DNA of 6,608 bases, from the NCBI GenBank assembly GCA_024636105.1, contig JAGXHO010000258.1, positions 1 through 6,608 of the forward strand, in the 5' to 3' direction. The position numbers and the translations under genes were made by a program. Source of the stretch: Trueperaceae bacterium (GTDB lineage: Bacteria; Deinococcota; Deinococci; Deinococcales; Trueperaceae). The notes beneath the pieces are model-generated. The model saw only the letters and a list, made by a program, of their open reading frames with translations, was not told the origin of the DNA and made no database searches. Below are positions 1-6,534 of the stretch, in pieces. Positions within the stretch are counted from its first letter, which is position 1. Every line of letters begins with the position of its first letter.

Positions 1-1826
1 AGGTCGACGCCGCACCGCTAGCCGCCATCGGCGCGTCGGCCGCGCTGTCGCTCTCCGACATCCCCTGGAACGGCCCCGTCGCGTGCACCCACGTCGGCCA
101 CATGAACGGGGCGCCGGTGATCGCCCCGACGTTCCAGCAGCTCGCCGACCCGGAGAACCGCCTCGAGCTGACCGTCGCCGCGTCCAAGGACGCCGTGCTG
201 ATGGTCGAGGCTTCCGCGGCCGAGCTCCCCGAGGACGCGATGGTCGCAGCGATCGTCGCGGCCCAGGAGGCGCTCGCGCCGGTCGTCGCGCTGATCGAGA
301 AGATGCGCGCCGAGCACGGCGAGCCCAAGCGCGACTTCGAGTCGGTCATCGACGTGCTCGACGCCGACGTCGCCGACCTGACCACCGCCGCCCGCGCCGC
401 CGACCTCAACGGCACGCTGCGCACCGCCGGCAAGCACGAGCGTTCGGTGGCCACCAAGGCGCTGCGCGACCGGCTGATCGCCGAGCGGGTGGACGCGGGC
501 GCCGACGGCGCCAAGGAGCGGACCCAGCAGCTCAAGGGGGCCTTCGGCAAGGTCGAGGCCGCCGAGATGCGCCGGATGGTCGTCGAGGACGGCGTTCGCT
601 CCGACGGCCGCGACGTCCGCACCGTGCGCCCCATCTGGATCGAGACCGGTGTGCTGCCGATGGCGCACGGCTCGGCCGTGTTCACCCGCGGCGAGACCCA
701 GGTCCTGGCGGTCGCCACTCTCGGCACCGGCCGCGACAACCGGCTCGTGGACGACCTCGGGATCGAGAAGTCCGAAGAGTTCATGCTCCACTACAACTTC
801 CCGCCGTTCTCGACCGGTGAGGCCAAGCGCCTGCGCGGCGTCGGCCGCCGCGAGCTGGGCCACGGCAACCTCGCGAAGCGCGCGCTCGTGCGCCAGGTGC
901 CGACCAAGGAGACCTTCCCGTACGTGATCCGCATCGTCGGCGAGACGCTCGAGTCGAACGGCTCGTCGTCGATGGCGACCGTGTGCGCCGGCTCGCTGGC
1001 GCTGATGGACGCGGGCGTGCCGCTGCGCAAGCCCGTCGCCGGCATCGCCATGGGGCTGGTCATGGAGGGCGAGCGCTACGCGGTCCTCTCCGACATCCTC
1101 GGCAGCGAGGACGCGCTCGGCGACATGGACTTCAAGGTCTGTGGGACCCGCGACGGCGTCACCGCGCTCCAGATGGACATCAAGATCGGCGGCATCACCC
1201 CGCAGATCATGCGCGAGGCGCTGGCGCAGGCTCGCGACGGCCGCGTGCACATCCTCGACGCCATGGCGCAGGTGCTCGACGCGCCCCGCGCGCAGGTCTC
1301 CATGCGCGCCCCGCGGATCCTCACCATCAAGATCCCGAGCGACAAGATCGGCTCGATCATCGGACCCGGCGGCAAGCAGATCCGCGAGCTCGAGGCGATG
1401 GGCGCCAAGGTCGAGATCGAAGAGGACGGCACCGTCCGCATCTACTCCGACGACGCCGAGGCCGCCGAGGCCGTGCGCGAGCGCATCAAGGCGATGACCG
1501 CGACCGCCGAGCTCGGCAAGATCTACGACGGCGTGGTGGCCAAGGTCGTCGATTTCGGCGCCTTCATCACCCTGTTCCCCGGCACGGACGGCCTGCTGCA
1601 CATCTCGCAGATGGCCGAGGGGCGCGTCGAGCAGGTCTCCGACGTCCTCAAGGAGGGCGACCGGCTCCAGGTGAAGGTCAACACGATCGACGACCGCGGC
1701 AAGATCGACCTGGTCCGCCCCGAACTCGAGGGCCTCATCGCACCGCGCCGCCCGGCCGGCCCGCGCTCCGACCGCGGCCCGCGCCGCGACGGTGATCGCG
1801 GTCCCCGCGGACCCCGGCGGGACTGA
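1..1826 (+). CDS. pnp: Polyribonucleotide nucleotidyltransferase (PNPase), 5' end outside window
   Basis: PNPase is a trimeric cytoplasmic exonuclease that degrades RNA 3'-to-5' with inorganic phosphate, releasing nucleoside diphosphates, and can add tails in reverse. The reading frame is open from base 3 (607 codons, then TGA at 1824). The first visible codons already read as mid-protein sequence of the first RNase PH domain (AIGASAALSLSDIPWNGP), so by comparison with E. coli about 110-130 residues lie upstream; the ATG at base 102 is internal. Counting codons from base 3, visible parts are: end of RNase PH domain 1 (to about 60); helical linker (about 75-190); RNase PH domain 2 (about 200-430) with phosphate-site ESNGSSSMA at 317-325, RRELGHGNLAKRAL, and metal-site GDMDFK (373-378) and QMDIK (390-394); KH domain with its GPGG loop (about 436-499); S1 domain (505-576); and a 31-residue Arg/Gly/Pro/Asp-rich tail. 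All catalytic blocks look intact. It probably shares a transcript with the RNase J gene 146 bases downstream. Confidence 0.97.
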   Translation, partial: VDAAPLAAIGASAALSLSDIPWNGPVACTHVGHMNGAPVIAPTFQQLADPENRLELTVAASKDAVLMVEASAAELPEDAMVAAIVAAQEALAPVVALIEKMRAEHGEPKRDFESVIDVLDADVADLTTAARAADLNGTLRTAGKHERSVATKALRDRLIAERVDAGADGAKERTQQLKGAFGKVEAAEMRRMVVEDGVRSDGRDVRTVRPIWIETGVLPMAHGSAVFTRGETQVLAVATLGTGRDNRLVDDLGIEKSEEFMLHYNFPPFSTGEAKRLRGVGRRELGHGNLAKRALVRQVPTKETFPYVIRIVGETLESNGSSSMATVCAGSLALMDAGVPLRKPVAGIAMGLVMEGERYAVLSDILGSEDALGDMDFKVCGTRDGVTALQMDIKIGGITPQIMREALAQARDGRVHILDAMAQVLDAPRAQVSMRAPRILTIKIPSDKIGSIIGPGGKQIRELEAMGAKVEIEEDGTVRIYSDDAEAAEAVRERIKAMTATAELGKIYDGVVAKVVDFGAFITLFPGTDGLLHISQMAEGRVEQVSDVLKEGDRLQVKVNTIDDRGKIDLVRPELEGLIAPRRPAGPRSDRGPRRDGDRGPRGPRRD

Positions 1827-1835
1827 CGACTGAAC

Positions 1836-1864
1836 CCGGTGGGGGCGAAGATCGCCCCCACCGG
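1836..1864 (+). terminator. Perfect 13-bp hairpin between pnp and rnj (partial terminator, attenuator or mRNA stabiliser)
   Basis: The left arm 1836-1848 is the exact reverse complement of 1852-1864, with a 3-base AGA loop; in practice the stem closes at 12 bp or so around a 5-base loop. It starts 9 bases after the pnp stop codon. No T-run follows; only a short TATCTT lies further on. It is therefore not a standard intrinsic terminator. It could cause partial termination, block 3' exonucleases so as to protect the pnp message, or be a double-strand RNase target. The structure is seen directly; the role is inferred. Confidence 0.6.
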
Positions 1865-1929
1865 CCCGAACGTATCTTGCGTCCGAACGACGACCGGCCC
1901 CACCCCTATCGGGGTCGACGGCGGTGCTC

Positions 1930-1968
1930 ATGGAGCCCGCGCCCGCGTTCGGGAACGGAAAGGATTGA
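1930..1968 (+). other. Possible 12-codon leader ORF just before rnj
   Basis: An ATG at 1930 opens a 12-codon frame (MEPAPAFGNGKD) that ends with TGA at 1966-1968, only 4 bases before the rnj ATG. Its last codons, GGA AAG GAT, are the rnj ribosome binding site, so ribosomes finishing this frame would cover it or re-initiate at rnj. The sequence before the ATG has only a weak GGCGG match to a ribosome binding site. It may be chance in GC-rich DNA. Confidence 0.2.
1957..1964 (+). promoter_or_regulatory. Ribosome binding site of rnj
   Basis: The purine-rich GGAAAGGA ends 8 bases before the ATG at 1973. This sets the RNase J start there. A longer in-frame reading from TTG at 1877 would add 32 residues of low-complexity Arg/Pro sequence that does not look like RNase J. 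Confidence 0.8.
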
Positions 1969-1972
1969 CACC

Positions 1973-3682
1973 ATGGCACGAAGAGGTTCGCGCAAGGGCG
2001 ACCGCCCCGACGAGGGCAGCGCCAACCAAGGCTCCGAGCGCAAGCTCGAGTACATCCCCTTCGGGGGGCTCGGCGAGATCGGCAAGAACATGGCCGCGTT
2101 CCGGTACGAGGACGAGATCCTCATGGTCGACGGCGGTCTCGCCTTCCCCGATGCCGACATGCTCGGCGTCGACATCCTGGTCCCCAAGATCGACTGGCTG
2201 GTCGAACACGCCCACCAGATCAAGGGCTGGGTGCTGACCCACGGCCATGAGGACCACATCGGCGGCCTCCCGTACATGCTCAAGCAGCTGCCCAAGAAGA
2301 TCCCGATGTACGGGGCCAAGCTGACGCTGGGGCTGCTGCGCGGCAAGTTCGAGGAGTTCAAGCTCAAGGAGAGCGACGTCGACCTCATGGAGGTCACGAC
2401 GGACGAGCGGATCAAGATCGGCACGCACTTCACCGTCGACATGTTCCGCATGACCCACTCGATCCCCGACAACTCGGGCATGGTCATCCACACGCCGATC
2501 GGGCGCATCGTCTACACCGGCGACTTCAAGCTCGACTACCAGCCGGCCGACGGCCACACCAGCCACCTCCACAAGATCGCCGAGGCGGGCCGCGACGGCG
2601 TGCTGCTGTTGATCAGCGACTCGACGAACGCCGAGCGCCCTGGCACCACCATGAGCGAGCACGACGTCAAGGGCGCGATCAACCAGATCATGGCCAAGGC
2701 GCCCGGCCGCGTGATCGTCACCACCTTCAGCTCGCACGTTCACCGGCTCCAGAACATCATCACCGTCGCCGAGCAGTACGACCGGCGGATCGTGATGGAG
2801 GGCCGCTCGATGATCAAGGTGGCGCGGATCGCGCAGGAGCTCGGGTACCTGAAGCTCCGGCAGCCGTTCGTGGAGTCCGACAAGCTCGACGGGATCCAGG
2901 ACGACAAGTTGCTCTTCCTGTGCACCGGCTCGCAGGGGCAGCCGATGGCGGCGCTCGCGCGCCTCGCCGCCGGCACGCACCGCAAGATCACCCTCAAGCG
3001 CGGCGACACCGTGATCATGTCCTCGAACCCCATCCCGGGCAACGAGGAGGCCGTGAACCGCGTCATCAACCAGCTCTACGAGCGCGACATCACGGTGTTC
3101 TACCCGCCCGAGTTCAAGGTGCACGTGTCGGGCCACGCCTCACGTGAGGAGCTGAAGCTGGTGTTCGACCTCGCCCGGCCGCGCTTCTTCATCCCGTGGC
3201 ACGGCGAGGCTCGCCACCAGGTCAACCACCTGCGGCTAGCCGAAGGCATGCCGCGCCCGCCCAAGAAGTCGATCATCCCGCGCAACGGCGACATCGTGAC
3301 GATCACCAAGGACGACATGAAGGTGACCGGCCAGATCGAGACCGGCATCATCTACATCGACTCGGTGGGCAAGAGCACCGACGAGATCGACGAGCCGATC
3401 ATCTGCGACCGCCAGATGCTCTCCGAAGAGGGCATCGTGGTGATCATGGCCGTCGCGAGCCGCCAGGCGAGCGTCGAGGTCATCACCCGCGGCGTCGCGC
3501 AGGGCAACAACGGCGTGATCAAGGAGATCGAGAAGATGGCGCTCGACGCCGTCCAGCGCGGGGTCAAGGAGAAGCGCCGGCTGCAGGACATCCGCGACGA
3601 CATCTTCTACCCGGTGCGGCGCTACCTGCGCAAAGCGACCGGGCGCAACCCGCTCATCCTGCCGACGGTGCTCGAGGGCTGA
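1973..3682 (+). CDS. rnj: Ribonuclease J (metallo-beta-lactamase/beta-CASP RNase)
   Basis: RNase J is a zinc-dependent cytoplasmic nuclease with endonuclease and 5'-to-3' exonuclease activity, central to mRNA turnover and rRNA maturation in bacteria that have it. The 569-residue product is of normal family length. After a 20-residue basic, disordered-looking start, the fold opens with GGLGEIGKNM. Metallo-beta-lactamase motifs follow: D53 (MVDGG), HGHEDH at 90-95, H162 (MTHSIPDNSG) and D184 (YTGDFKLD). The beta-CASP motifs are A at D216 (SDSTNAERPG), B at H384/H388 (HVSGH) and C at H410 (PWHGE). The C-terminal domain, about 465-569, ends in the conserved RYLRKATGRNPLILP. Every metal-binding and catalytic position I can check is present, so it should be active. 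The sequence resembles remembered Thermus thermophilus RNase J more than the Bacillus J1/J2 proteins. It lies downstream of pnp on the same strand and is probably expressed from the pnp transcript; I see no convincing promoter in the gap. With a single copy in view I cannot tell whether a paralogue exists elsewhere. Confidence 0.97.
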   Translation: MARRGSRKGDRPDEGSANQGSERKLEYIPFGGLGEIGKNMAAFRYEDEILMVDGGLAFPDADMLGVDILVPKIDWLVEHAHQIKGWVLTHGHEDHIGGLPYMLKQLPKKIPMYGAKLTLGLLRGKFEEFKLKESDVDLMEVTTDERIKIGTHFTVDMFRMTHSIPDNSGMVIHTPIGRIVYTGDFKLDYQPADGHTSHLHKIAEAGRDGVLLLISDSTNAERPGTTMSEHDVKGAINQIMAKAPGRVIVTTFSSHVHRLQNIITVAEQYDRRIVMEGRSMIKVARIAQELGYLKLRQPFVESDKLDGIQDDKLLFLCTGSQGQPMAALARLAAGTHRKITLKRGDTVIMSSNPIPGNEEAVNRVINQLYERDITVFYPPEFKVHVSGHASREELKLVFDLARPRFFIPWHGEARHQVNHLRLAEGMPRPPKKSIIPRNGDIVTITKDDMKVTGQIETGIIYIDSVGKSTDEIDEPIICDRQMLSEEGIVVIMAVASRQASVEVITRGVAQGNNGVIKEIEKMALDAVQRGVKEKRRLQDIRDDIFYPVRRYLRKATGRNPLILPTVLEG

Positions 3683-3701
3683 AGCCTGTTCGAGACAGTC
3701 G

Positions 3702-3731
3702 CAGGGGGCCCGCCGTTCGGCGGGCCCCCTG
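3702..3731. terminator. GC-rich hairpin between convergent rnj and protease genes
   Basis: A perfect 13-bp stem (arms 3702-3714 and 3719-3731) encloses a GTTC loop (GAAC on the other strand). It begins 20 bases after the rnj stop and lies 44 bases beyond the protease stop on the opposite strand. Neither side carries a real T-run; the plus side continues CTCGTGTTC. Position and stability argue for a terminator serving both genes, as high-GC genomes often use hairpins with weak U-tracts. Confidence 0.75.
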
Positions 3732-3774
3732 CTCGTGTTCGACCGTGAACCCCAGTCCTAGGTTCGGACGCCCG

Positions 3775-6366
3775 TCAGGGGCGCGCGATCGTGAACTGCG
3801 GCGAGGTCCAGGTCTCCCAATGCGCGGGGTTGGAGGCGTCACCGAGCGCCTTGAGGACGCGCACCTCGAGCATGTAGTCGCCGTTCGGCACGTGCTTGAA
3901 CTGCTGTTCCTGGCGCCCGCGACCGTTGGCGTTGGCGCTGTGGAAGCGGGTGCCGTCCCAGTCGAAGGCGAAGAACCCAAACCCCGTCGCGGTCGAGCTG
4001 CGCGGCAGGTACTCGAACACGTTCGTGTTGTTGAACTGCGGGTGGACGAGCTGCGTTCGGCCGCGCACGACCGTGAGGATGCGCATCTCGAAGTACCGGG
4101 ACTGGTGGTCGAGGTGGGCAAGGACGTACGGGACGTCGAAGCCCTCCATGGTGAAGACTTCGCCCTCGCCGACGCGGCCAAAATTCACGCCGTTGGGCGA
4201 CCAGGCAAGCCACGGGAAGCCGAACTGAGTCGCGGTAAGCACCTGCTTGCTCTGGTAATCGCCCTTGAGGCCCGCGTACGGCACGCGCAGCGGTGCGCCG
4301 CCGCCCTGCGGCGTGAACACGAGGTAGCCGCCGTACTGACTGAGCTCAGCCAGCGCCGGGTTCGCGGTGATCGTGACCGCCAACGACGCGGAACCGCCCG
4401 CCGGAACGGTGACGCTCGCGCTCCCGAAATCCACGGAGGCGAAGACGCTCTCGTACGTCGGGACGAAGGTGTTCGGTCCGGACGAGAGCGCGGGGTCGTG
4501 GGTCATGTCGTAGGTAACGGCGACCGAGCCCTCGTTCGTTATGCGCAGCGTCGTGCGGAACGGACCGGCCTCGCTCTCACCCAACGACAGTTTCGCGGGC
4601 TCGACGCGCGCGGTCGCCTCGATGGCGCCGACGATGTCGAGCATGCCCGCACCCTGGCGATGGACGTGGTCCAAAGAGCCGAGTCCCGGGTCGAAGCCCC
4701 GCGCTTGAGGTACGGCGCTGTTCTGCAGGATGCCGCGGACGTCCCGAGCTTCGACGTCGGGGCGTGCCTCCAGGAGCAGGGCCGCCGCGCCCGCGACGTG
4801 CGGGGCAGACATCGACGTACCGCTGAGCGATGCATAGCCGTCGTCCAGGTAGGTCGAGTAGATCATGCCGCCCGGGGCGCCGAGGTCCGGCTTGAGCACC
4901 AGGTCGGGCGAAAGTCCGAAGCTGCTGAAGCTGGAAATGAGCCCAGCCGTGGAGTTCGGTGCGAAACCCTCCTCGCCCGTCCACGTGACCGTGGGTGCGG
5001 CTTGGGCGCGGAGCGCGTCGCCGTCCGCGAGCGAGATCGCTACTACGGGCTTCGGGTTCGGGAGCGGTCCACCGAGGGTGCCGCTGAAGAAGCCTGGGAC
5101 GCTGTTCGAGATCACGACGGCTTCGGCACCGGCGGCGATGGCGTTGTTGGCCTTTGTCGAGAACGGGCACAAGCCACGCGCGGCCAGGGCCACCGTGCCC
5201 GACAGATCGAGGGCCGGGTCGAGCGGTACGCACGCCAGGCCGACGCTCACGACGTCGAACGTCCCCGAGGTCGGTGCGGGAGGCGAGAACAGGAACTCCA
5301 TGAACCCGACACGCCCGTGTTCAGCCTCGAAGTACGGCAGGTACGCCTCGGTGTTGTCGAACGACGCTACCCCGATGACGTTCTCGCCCAGCCCCGGCGC
5401 CCCGGCGGCGTAGAGCCCGCTCGTGCCGCTGTTGCCGATGGAGGCCACGACGACCATGCCGGCGTCCACCAGGTTGCTGGCCGCGACCGCGGTCGGGTAC
5501 TGCGGCCAATGGAAGGCTGCGCCGATCGACATGTTGAGGATGTCCATGCCGTCCGCGAGCGCGCGCTCCATCGCCAGGATCATGATGTCAGCAGTCGTGC
5601 TGCCTTCGCAGCCGAACACCTTGTACGCGCCGAAGGTCACCTCGGGCGCGACGCCGACGACGGTACCGTTGGCGCCCACGATGCCGGCCACGTGGGTACC
5701 GTGCCCGTTGCAATCGTTCGGGAACTCGTCCGGCATCGGGTAAGGATTGAGGTTGGCGTCGTACGCGTCGCCAACGAAGTCGTAGCCGTACTCGACGCGG
5801 TAGCCGCGGCCGAACCCGCCGCCGAGATCGGGGTGCTCGTAGTCGATGCCCGTGTCCATCACGGCGACCTTGATGCCAGCGCCGGTGTAGCCACCCTCCT
5901 CCTGGGCGACGTCGGCGCCGGTCATCGCGAGCGCGTTGACCAGATCCGGTGTCGCGCTGGCTTCGGTCTCGGGGATCGACACCGTGACCACCGGGAACAC
6001 CGCGGCGACACCGGGGAGGCGCCCGAGCTTCGCTGCGTCCACGCTACTCGCGTTCACCGAGAGCCCGTTGAACAGCGTCCCGAAGTCGTAACGCTGTTGG
6101 TACGCGACGCGCTCGGCCAACGCCTGGCTGCGGAACAGCGCGCGCTCGTTCGCCTGCACGCCCGACGAACCACCGCGAACCGTCGCCGGCGACTCGAACT
6201 GCACGAACCACGCACCGAACGCCTCGACCTCTCCCAACACCGCGGCGCCGCGTGCCGCCGTGGCGACCTCGACGTCGGGTACGGACACGTCCTGCGTCTG
6301 TCCGCAGGCGGCCAGTAGCAGCACTACCGCGCCGACCCAAACCCATCTCCACACTCGCCCCATCAT
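3775..6366 (-). CDS. Subtilisin-family (S8) serine protease, predicted lipoprotein, with I9 propeptide, PA and Fn3-like domains
   Basis: This is a predicted envelope or extracellular endopeptidase of the Vpr/C5a-peptidase-like S8 type. Numbering from the ATG at 6366, the 863 residues comprise: a lipoprotein signal with Arg4/Arg7, a hydrophobic core 8-20 and lipobox LAAC (Cys21 to be lipidated); an I9-type inhibitor propeptide about 53-131 (WFVQFES to VSIP); and a catalytic domain from about 160. That domain has Asp171 (MDTGID), His222 (NGHGTHVAG), oxyanion Asn312 (SIGNSG) and nucleophile Ser518 (SGTSMSAPHVAG). A PA domain at about 370-455 is inserted before Ser518; its Cys379 and Cys400 may pair. 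Cys219 and Cys253 are the only other cysteines. An Fn3-like domain (about 590-705) and a C-terminal domain ending NPAHWETWTSPQFTI follow. The triad is intact. The start is set by AGGGAGG at 6371-6377; ATG at 6363 is equally possible, and the upstream ATG at 6459 lacks a ribosome site and would bury the signal peptide. The substrate is unknown. It is a single-gene unit convergent with rnj. Confidence 0.95.
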   Translation of the reverse strand: MMGRVWRWVWVGAVVLLLAACGQTQDVSVPDVEVATAARGAAVLGEVEAFGAWFVQFESPATVRGGSSGVQANERALFRSQALAERVAYQQRYDFGTLFNGLSVNASSVDAAKLGRLPGVAAVFPVVTVSIPETEASATPDLVNALAMTGADVAQEEGGYTGAGIKVAVMDTGIDYEHPDLGGGFGRGYRVEYGYDFVGDAYDANLNPYPMPDEFPNDCNGHGTHVAGIVGANGTVVGVAPEVTFGAYKVFGCEGSTTADIMILAMERALADGMDILNMSIGAAFHWPQYPTAVAASNLVDAGMVVVASIGNSGTSGLYAAGAPGLGENVIGVASFDNTEAYLPYFEAEHGRVGFMEFLFSPPAPTSGTFDVVSVGLACVPLDPALDLSGTVALAARGLCPFSTKANNAIAAGAEAVVISNSVPGFFSGTLGGPLPNPKPVVAISLADGDALRAQAAPTVTWTGEEGFAPNSTAGLISSFSSFGLSPDLVLKPDLGAPGGMIYSTYLDDGYASLSGTSMSAPHVAGAAALLLEARPDVEARDVRGILQNSAVPQARGFDPGLGSLDHVHRQGAGMLDIVGAIEATARVEPAKLSLGESEAGPFRTTLRITNEGSVAVTYDMTHDPALSSGPNTFVPTYESVFASVDFGSASVTVPAGGSASLAVTITANPALAELSQYGGYLVFTPQGGGAPLRVPYAGLKGDYQSKQVLTATQFGFPWLAWSPNGVNFGRVGEGEVFTMEGFDVPYVLAHLDHQSRYFEMRILTVVRGRTQLVHPQFNNTNVFEYLPRSSTATGFGFFAFDWDGTRFHSANANGRGRQEQQFKHVPNGDYMLEVRVLKALGDASNPAHWETWTSPQFTIARP

Positions 6367-6370
6367 CGGA

Positions 6371-6377
6371 CCTCCCT
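6371..6377 (-). promoter_or_regulatory. Ribosome binding site of the S8 protease gene
   Basis: On the minus strand AGGGAGG lies 4 bases before ATG 6366 and 7 bases before ATG 6363. The spacing slightly favours the second ATG. Both give the same lipoprotein signal apart from one residue. Confidence 0.8.
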
Positions 6378-6481
6378 GTCCGTCGCGCGGCCGCAGTGGC
6401 CGAGCGTTCACGCCCCGGAGCGCGGCGTCGCTCAATCCCGGGATGGGTCGGGCGTACATCCACGAAGGTTGCGTACGGCAG

Positions 6482-6487
6482 ATTACA
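6482..6487 (-). promoter_or_regulatory. Candidate -10 element of the protease promoter
   Basis: The minus strand reads TGTAAT, five of six matches to TATAAT, about 115 bases before the protease start. No good -35 hexamer lies 16-18 bases upstream, so the assignment is weak. It would imply a 5' leader of roughly 105-110 bases, or dependence on an activator. Confidence 0.25.
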
Positions 6488-6516
6488 TGTGAGAGCCGTG
6501 AGGTTGGATGAGAACG

Positions 6517-6534
6517 TCACGCCACGGCGCGTGA
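6517..6534. promoter_or_regulatory. Inverted repeat TCACGC-N6-GCGTGA, possible operator
   Basis: Two exact 6-base half-sites separated by 6 bases lie about 30 bases upstream of the candidate -10 (protease direction), where an activator would usually bind. The symmetry is real, but a 6-bp match is easily found by chance in GC-rich DNA, and I do not recognise a regulator for it. Confidence 0.25.

Noticed and set aside
1838..1904. Alternative pairing of GGTGGGG (1838-1844) with CCCCACC (1898-1904), suggesting a riboswitch-like choice
   Set aside because: The 7-bp alternative cannot compete with the local 13-bp stem with its tiny loop, and the rest of the gap shows no recognisable riboswitch or T-box elements.
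1902..1915. Small hairpin ACCCC-TATC-GGGGT upstream of rnj
   Set aside because: It is only 5 bp, with several equally good alternative pairings, and is not distinguishable from chance in C/G-rich sequence.
1965..1970. Perfect TTGACA (-35 consensus) just before the rnj start
   Set aside because: No -10-like sequence lies 16-18 bases downstream (that stretch reads TCGCGC), and it would start transcription inside the gene. It is probably chance.
1877..1972. N-terminal extension of RNase J from TTG 1877
   Set aside because: No ribosome site precedes it, the 32 added residues look like translated non-coding GC-rich DNA, and the ATG at 1973 has a well-spaced GGAAAGGA.
18..1979. Minus-strand open frame of 653 codons opposite pnp
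   Set aside because: It is the complement of the conserved pnp reading frame. The product is an Ala/Asp/Leu/Val/His-rich low-complexity sequence without a domain or ribosome binding site.
1928..3136. Minus-strand open frame of 402 codons opposite rnj
   Set aside because: It has the same composition artefact as the frame opposite pnp and lies entirely opposite the conserved RNase J gene.
3196..6318. Plus-strand open frame of 1040 codons running over the end of rnj, the hairpin and the whole protease gene
   Set aside because: It is antisense to a clearly real protease with all S8 motifs. The translation is Arg/Gly/His/Val-rich with no recognisable domain, and it passes through the convergent terminator. 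Long stop-free shadow frames are expected in GC-rich DNA.
6367..6459. Longer protease start at ATG 6459
   Set aside because: It would place 31 residues before a textbook lipoprotein signal peptide and has no ribosome binding site, whereas AGGGAGG stands just before the ATGs at 6366 and 6363.
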